DNA of 64,000 nt. It comes from Rhizopus arrhizus. Its lineage: Eukaryota > Mucoromycota > Mucoromycetes > Mucorales > Rhizopodaceae. The stretch lies in assembly GCA_024220505.1 (NCBI GenBank), contig JAKZZE010000030.1, forward strand, positions 310,001 to 374,000, given 5' to 3'. Positions 58,682-64,000 of this stretch are shown here, piece after piece. The stretch's first letter is position 1. Each line of letters opens with the position of its first letter. The notes under the pieces were generated by a model, which saw nothing but the letters and a program-made list of their open reading frames with translations, was not told the DNA's origin and made no database searches. Both the position numbers and the translations under genes were made by a program.

Positions 58682-59295
58682 TTAGCATAGAGAATTGTAA
58701 GCAGATGGTTTCAATAGTTCCTTCTGGATGACAGCCAAGACAGGAATCTGTTCAAAGAATTGCTGATAGTGAGCTTTTGATATGAATCAGATGACTGTAG
58801 CAAAAAAAGCATGGATTGTCATGGTAGTGTAAGATGTAATGCTTGGATAGTCCAAGTGTGGATAAATCCTGGAATAGTGAGTTGGGATCTTTAGGGTTTG
58901 ATACGTATTTCTTGAAAGCTACTTTCCAAAAGTCTTGTTCTTTTGAATGCATATACTGCTCTGTTTCTAGTCATTTGCACAGTTGATCAAATTCATCTTT
59001 TACGTTTGCTGAGATGATTCTGTGCAAATTGAATCGAGTGGATAGTTTCTTATGAAAGACATCTGTACCATACATTTCTGGGAATAGGGTGCATAGGACG
59101 ACTGATTTCCAGTGGTTGTGACTTGTGCTTGTATTGAAGCTGAACACTGTCTTTAGTGGATGATTCTTTAATGCTGTTCTATTGAAATCATCATAACTCA
59201 TCTGTTGAATGAATAGGTCAAAGTTGATACTTGATTCAGTCGGATGGTCTTCACTGTCAAATTCAAGATCGTGCTGTTCAGCTGACAATAAAAAT

Positions 59296-59346
<51 letters not shown>

Positions 59347-59487
59347 GGCTTGAAGGTAAGGCTTCCAGTAAGAACAGCATGTTTGATTTTTTGTAGAAAA
59401 TTAAGAGTCACACTGTTGTCTGTTTTTGAACTGAATACCATTTGAAAGGAAATCCCATTCAAAGAAATAATTTTTGTGCTTGAAGTC
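58682..59487 (-). pseudogene. Unrecognised minus-strand gene or relic with poly-T in a probable intron
   Basis: The minus strand carries an exon beginning at a probable acceptor (59488) with TSSTKIISLNGISFQMVFSS and LQKIKHAVLTGSLTFKP. A 48-base T-run then ends in TTTTATTGTCAG, a perfect intron 3' end. Next comes a coherent frame, AEQHDLEFDSEDHPTES, DLFIQQMSYDDFNRT, HWKSVVLCTLFPEMYG, KVKDEF-like, interrupted by TGA (58974) but continuing in frame as ETEQYMHSKEQDFWKVAFKK. A last frame gives QQFFEQIPVLAVIQKELLKP and a stop at 58682. No start codon is found. The domain is unknown to me. The breaks suggest decay, but unseen introns are possible. Confidence 0.4.
59298..59345. repeat. Poly(dA) tract, 48 bases (poly-T on the minus strand)
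   Basis: An uninterrupted A-run inside the probable intron of the minus-strand relic. Confidence 0.85.
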
Positions 59488-59489
59488 AA

Positions 59490-60000
59490 TCTATTCTTTT
59501 TTTATTTTATCTTGCAACTCTTTAATTTTCAGAGTAAAACTAAGGTACACCAAACTCACTGCTTTTTCAAACAAAAAGACTTTTCAAGGACATACACATT
59601 TATTTAAAACGCAGATACTCAAAGTAAATGTTACGTTTATAAAAGAGGAAAAGCTTAAAAGAAAGAAGAAGAAGAAGAAAAAGAGGTTTTAATTTATACA
59701 AATATTTTGTTCATGCACCACATTCTCTTTGATTGGTCAATACATTCATTTACAAACACCGCGGAATGAGATTACGGTCATCTTACAAAAACAAAAAAGC
59801 AAAAAAAAAAAACAAAAAAACAAAAACAAAAGTCTGTGAGAGGATGGGATGCTCTGACGTGGATATAAGAGGTATGCCCTCTCTCTCTCTCTCTCTTTTG
59901 CTCTGCTAACAATAACTAGAGTCTTGTATAAAAACTGGATAAACTATTTATCAAGCTTTTTTTTAAAACTCAAAAAATAAATGACCGAGGGGCCCCTCAT
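59490..60000. other. Intergenic, low complexity
   Basis: Contains AAG/AAGAAG runs at 59657-59685, A-rich CAAAAA runs at 59786-59830 and a (CT)n run at 59879-59896. No gene. Confidence 0.4.
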
Positions 60001-60357
60001 TCACTCCCCTTTTATTCGAGTGCCCCCCTTTTCGATCACAGTGTGCTCATGTTGTGTACTCAATCGATCTTTATTTTCACAATCCAGTAAGGAAAGAAAA
60101 GAGTAGGAAGGAGATAATTGCGACTTTGTGGTATTCAGTGATAAAGAATAAAAGGTTTGTTTTGAAACTTGAGTTGGAAACGATGTGTCATGTTGCCCGA
60201 GCGTCTCTCCTTTATTGTGCAACCTGATTAGGGTGCCCTTTTTAAAAGTGAAGAAATCATAGTCCCTGTGAGATGAAGAGAACCATGCTTGTACTTCAAA
60301 ATAGGTTGTTCCCTCATTCAATAGACGTAGTAGATCTCTCCTTCTTTTGTTGAGCAT
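60001..60357 (-). CDS. Hypothetical protein, 118 aa, weak support
   Basis: A single open frame from ATG 60357 (MLNKRRRDLLRLLNEGTTYF) to a stop at 60001. It contains EVQAWFSSSHRDYDFFTFKK and a Ser/Thr-rich end. It is basic at the N-terminus, with no signal peptide or TM. I do not recognise it. It could be a real orphan, an exon of a larger gene, or chance. Confidence 0.3.
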   Translation of the reverse strand: MLNKRRRDLLRLLNEGTTYFEVQAWFSSSHRDYDFFTFKKGTLIRLHNKGETLGQHDTSFPTQVSKQTFYSLSLNTTKSQLSPSYSFLSLLDCENKDRLSTQHEHTVIEKGGTRIKGE

Positions 60358-60715
60358 GGGAATAGGATTAGAGAAGGAGAGGCGGTAAAAAGGATATCGT
60401 CTCGTACTAGACGCGTTTTCAAAGTCAACTTCTGTCCTTCCAAAAACAAGTGAATTGAGGCTTTTTTTTTTTTTGTTGTTGATTGTGTAAAGAATATTCT
60501 GTTTAGTTCGGTCTTTATGTTTGTTTACATGTTACAAATGTTTTAGTTTTCTGAAAAAAAAAAAAGGAATCAAAAGAATTCCAATTGTTTTTACGATCTG
60601 CAAAAAATTGTTTCACACCAAAAAAGGGTAAATAAAGAGAAAAAAGGGAAAAGATGAAACGAGCCAAAAAATAAGAGAGAGAGAGTGGATGATAAACAGA
60701 TGGGCGGGGAACGTG

Positions 60716-60724
60716 TATAAAAAT
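60716..60724 (+). promoter_or_regulatory. TATA box of the Ca2+-ATPase gene
   Basis: TATAAAAAT lies about 60 bases before the chosen ATG (60784), with a GC box GGGCGGGGA at 60702-60710. A long T-run follows the TATA box, as at other start sites here. Confidence 0.5.
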
Positions 60725-60783
60725 CAATGTTACTTTTTTATTTTTTTTTTCTTCTTTTTTTATTTCATTCTTTCATAGGGAAA

Positions 60784-61267
60784 ATGTATAAAGAAATAAT
60801 CAGTGAAGATACAAAACAACCTCTTCTTGCCTATCAAAAACAATTCTCAATCACAAAAGAACAATTGGTTCAATTGATCGAACAACCTTCTCTGCTGATT
60901 TCCTTTGGTGGTACCTTTGGCTTATGTCAATCCCTTAAAGTCGATCCTACCGTGGGTCTATTGCCTGATGAATCCTTCCATCCTACCTATGGTATCCTGC
61001 CTCAGACCGATACAATCCCCTTTGAGGATCGCAAATCATCCTTTGGTAAGAATGAGATTCCGGAAGCAGCCATGAAGAGCTTCCTGTCTTTGGTTTGGGC
61101 TGCTTATAACGATCAAACGTTGAGTAAGGATTCATCCATTCATCTACCCTTCATATTCACCTTCTTCTAGTCATGCTCACCATCGCCTCTCTCGTCTCGC
61201 TTGCTGTCGGCATCTGGGAAGATCAATCGGACAGTCATCCTGCTGATGAACCCAAAGTTGGATGGTA

Positions 61268-61298
<31 letters not shown>

Positions 61299-64000
61299 GA
61301 TTGAAATCTTAAACAAACAATAGGGTGGATGGAGTCGCTATTCTGGTGGCTGTGGCTGTGGTGGTGATAACAAGTGAGAGATAAGAGGTTGTTTATGTTT
61401 TTATATTAAACACAAATGATTAGATGCAATCAATGATTACGAAAAAGAAAAACAATTTAGAAAGTTGAATGCCAAAAAGGAAGACAGGCCGGTCAAGGTA
61501 CTCAGGGGTGGATTGGCCCAGCAGATTCATATTCAAGAGGTCGTCGTGGGTGATGTCATGTTTATCGAACCTGGCGATCTTTTAAATGTGGATTGTGTCT
61601 ATATCGAAGGGTAAGATGGGGATCGATTCAACCCAGACACTGATCGTCTCTTTTTAGTCATAATTTACGCTGTGATGAATCTGCTGCGACGGGTGAATCC
61701 AATCCGGTCAAGAAGAATGAAGAAGGCAAGGGTGACTGTATGATCATCAGTGGCTCCAAGGTGCTCCAAGGTGTTGCCAAGGTGCTTGTGGTGGCAGTAG
61801 GCGAAAATTCCTTTTATGGAAGAGCCATGATGGTAAACAAACACGATCTGAAACACACATACTCAAACGTTCCATTTATAGTTAATGCGTCACTCTGAAG
61901 AAGAAACGACGCCTTTGCAACTCAAATTGAATGTCCTCGCTGATCAGATTGCAAAATTTGGATTTTTAGCGGCTGGTTTGATGTTCATGTGAGTCAAAAC
62001 ATAAACAAACCAAAAAGAGAAGAGATTAACAAAGTGACCTAGTGTGTTGTTGATCAAGATGTTTACCTTGAGTTATCTGCATCATCACTGGATATCCACC
62101 AGTGAACTCTTGAGCACGTTGATTGGCATCATCATCCAAGCCATCACCGTGATCGTGGTCGCCGTACCCGAAGGTTTACCGATGGCCGTCACACTCGCCC
62201 TGGCGTTCGCAACGACCGAGATGCTCAAGGACAATAATCTCGTGAGACATCTCTCCGCATGGTAAGTCCAAACAAACCCCCTCAGCCTTTCCTCATCCCT
62301 CTTTAGTGAAACCATGGGCAACGCGACCGCGGTCTGTTCTGACAAGACAGGGACCTTGACAGAAAACAAGATGACGGTCGTCAGTGCCTCCGTGGCCGAA
62401 ACACAGTGTTTCAAGTCGAGCGAGATCCAGCGCTGGCGATACCAAGTCCATCCGACCGCACTCGACTTGACCCTCGAGGGCATCTCGGTGAACTCGACCG
62501 CCTTTGAAGGCCGTGATCCAGAAGGACAAGTGAAATTCATTGGGTCGACGACAGAGTGTGCGATGATTGAGTTTGCTCGAAAGCTTGGCTATGCTTATCA
62601 AGACCAGCGGGCCGCCTCGCGTTCGGCTCTGATCTATCCCTTTAGCTCGAGTGTGAAGAGCATGACGACGGTGATTGAGATGAACGAGAGCAATGTCGTC
62701 TCGCCTGAAATTTCAGACTATCGGGTGTACACCAAGGGTGCGGCCGAGATCCTCCTCAGGGCCTGTAGCCACTACATGGATGTCAGGGGAAACGTGGTGC
62801 CCTTGGATCGCTCGATGCGTGAAGAACAAGAGCGGTTGGTGAATTCGTATGCAGAACGGTCGTTGAGAACCCTGGCTTTGGCTTATCGTGATGTCAGCAA
62901 GGCAACGTTTGAAGGTAAGATGAGAGCTAAGCATCCGCCGTGTCGCTAACCAGATCCTAGGGTTCAATCCGGATGAACCACCGATGCATGATCTTGTGCT
63001 GCTCGGTATCATTGGCATTCAAGATCAACTTCGTCCGGGTGTCATCGAGTCCGTCCAAGCCTTCCGTCGGGCCGGTGTCTTTATTCGCATGGTAAGTAGA
63101 ACACGAGGGTAGAGAACGTGAGGACTGATGACCGGAATAGATCACGGGCGATAATTTGGAAACAGCCAAGGCGATTGCGAAAGAATGCGGCATCTTGACC
63201 ACCGGTGGTCTGGCGATGACCGGACCTGACTTTCGAGCGCTCAGCCCTCGCGAACAATACGACGTGATCCCTCGCCTTCAGGTCCTCGCACGGTCCTCAC
63301 CGATCGACAAGACGGTGATCATCGCTCGCCTGCAGGAAAGGAACGAGGTGGTGGCCATGACGGGTGACGGCACGAACGATGGACCGGCACTGAAGCTGGC
63401 CAACGTGGGCTTTGCGATGGGCATCGCCGGAACCGAAGTGGCCAAGGAAGCCTCGGATATCATCCTGATGGACGACAACTTCAACTCGATCCTCCAGGCC
63501 CTCAAGTGGGGTCGAGCGGTCAATGACGGCGTCCGAAAATTCCTCACCTTCCAGCTCACGGTCAACATTGCCGCCGTCGTGCTTTCCTTTGTGAGCGCGC
63601 TCATGTCTGAAAAGTCCGAAAGCATCCTGAGCGCCGTTCAACTGCTCTGGGTGAACATGATCATGGATACCTTTGCCGCCCTGGCCTTGGCCACCGAGCC
63701 TCTGACGGATGAACTGGTCCGTCGCAAGCCCCTGCGCAAGGATGCCCACTTGATCAACTGGCGCATGAGCCGCATGATCTTTGGACAGGCCCTGTTCCAA
63801 ATCGCGGTCAATCTCGTCCTCATGCTCCACGGCCCCGCTCTCTTTGGTCTCTCGGCCTCTCCTCAGGACACCAAGGTGCTCCGAACCATGGTCTTCAACG
63901 TCTTTGTCTTTTTACAGGTCTTTAATGAACTCAACTGCCGTCGTATCGACGATCGTCTCAACATCCTCCGTGGCATCACCCACGATCATCTCTTCTTGGC
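60784..64000 (+). CDS. P-type Ca2+-ATPase (PMCA/Pmc1 type), 3' end beyond window
   Basis: Ten exons so far (60784-61123, 61171-61264, 61324-61373, 61424-61610, 61658-61832, 61882-61988, 62043-62261, 62307-62914, 62961-63091, 63141-64000) give over 920 residues in one frame. Motifs in order: cation N-domain [18 protein letters not shown], transduction loop [14 protein letters not shown], ion-site TM4 [15 protein letters not shown], phosphorylation site [12 protein letters not shown] (Asp about 403), ATP-binding [10 protein letters not shown], hinge [20 protein letters not shown], and TM5-TM6 [19 protein letters not shown]. It pumps Ca2+ out of the cytosol into the vacuole or across the plasma membrane. 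The missing C-terminus would show any calmodulin site. The in-frame ATG at 60727 was not chosen because it translates the T-rich leader. Exons 8-10 are markedly GC-richer than the rest of the window. Confidence 0.95.
61270..61298. repeat. Poly(dT) tract, 29 bases, inside intron 2 of the Ca2+-ATPase
   Basis: A T-run between exons 2 and 3, directly after the splice donor region. Confidence 0.85.

Noticed and set aside
60727..60783. Upstream in-frame ATG for the Ca2+-ATPase
   Set aside because: It would add a run of Phe/Leu encoded by the T-rich leader; the ATG at 60784 fits the family N-terminus.
1..64000. CRISPR arrays, operons, ribosome binding sites, phage or plasmid modules
   Set aside because: Spliceosomal introns throughout show nuclear fungal DNA; no spaced direct-repeat arrays are present.

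Overview
The window is nuclear DNA of an early-diverging filamentous fungus, most likely a mucoralean (Mucor/Rhizopus-type) species. The evidence is short 48-70 nt introns with GTAAG-like donors, AT-rich T-tract intergenic DNA, a rhizopuspepsin-type aspartic protease relic, LINE elements with a two-knuckle ORF1, and several broken copies of a multicopy protein family that I recall only from this group. No organellar, bacterial or viral block is visible.

Two compartments are apparent. Positions 1 to about 27.5 kb are AT-rich and repeat-laden. They hold the 5' part of a zinc alcohol dehydrogenase (1-531, minus), a 100-bp Tc1/mariner-type MITE, the 5' half of a LINE, mariner transposase debris, and a lineage-specific gene split by a LINE tail with a target-site duplication. 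They also hold a tRNA-Glu, about 3 kb of AT-rich DNA with diverged repeats, a dead aspartic protease and further LINE scraps. Embedded between these is a clean housekeeping island: a 40-aa cysteine protein and prohibitin-1 (13.7-14.9 kb), a small lipidation-type protein (18.5-18.9 kb), and a tight minus-strand run of SWI/SNF SMARCD subunit, Yip1 and mitochondrial ClpX (19.7-24.2 kb).

From 27.6 kb onward the window is gene-dense. In order: Sen1 helicase, four-LIM paxillin-like protein, a membrane protein with a Frizzled-like ectodomain and a cytosolic SH3 domain, a type II glycosyltransferase, a Vac7-like protein, a giant Tag1/DUF3712-like protein, a glutathione S-transferase, a second type II glycosyltransferase-like protein, a UMPH-1 5'-nucleotidase carrying one frameshift, an FCP1-type HAD phosphatase, two uncertain minus-strand reading frames, and a vacuolar/plasma-membrane Ca2+-ATPase that runs off the right edge.

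Most multi-exon models below were spliced by hand. For each spliced CDS called intact, the exon lengths sum to a multiple of three. Functional links are modest: the Vac7-like and Tag1-like neighbours are both vacuolar-membrane LEA-2-type proteins, and Ca2+-ATPase and Vac7 both bear on vacuole physiology. Otherwise neighbours look functionally unrelated, as is usual in fungal chromosomes. No single unprecedented system is proven. The best candidates for something new are the recurring lineage-specific family with its inverted-repeat flanks, the diverged AT-rich repeat field, the Vac7/Tag1 pair, and the Frizzled-like/SH3 receptor.
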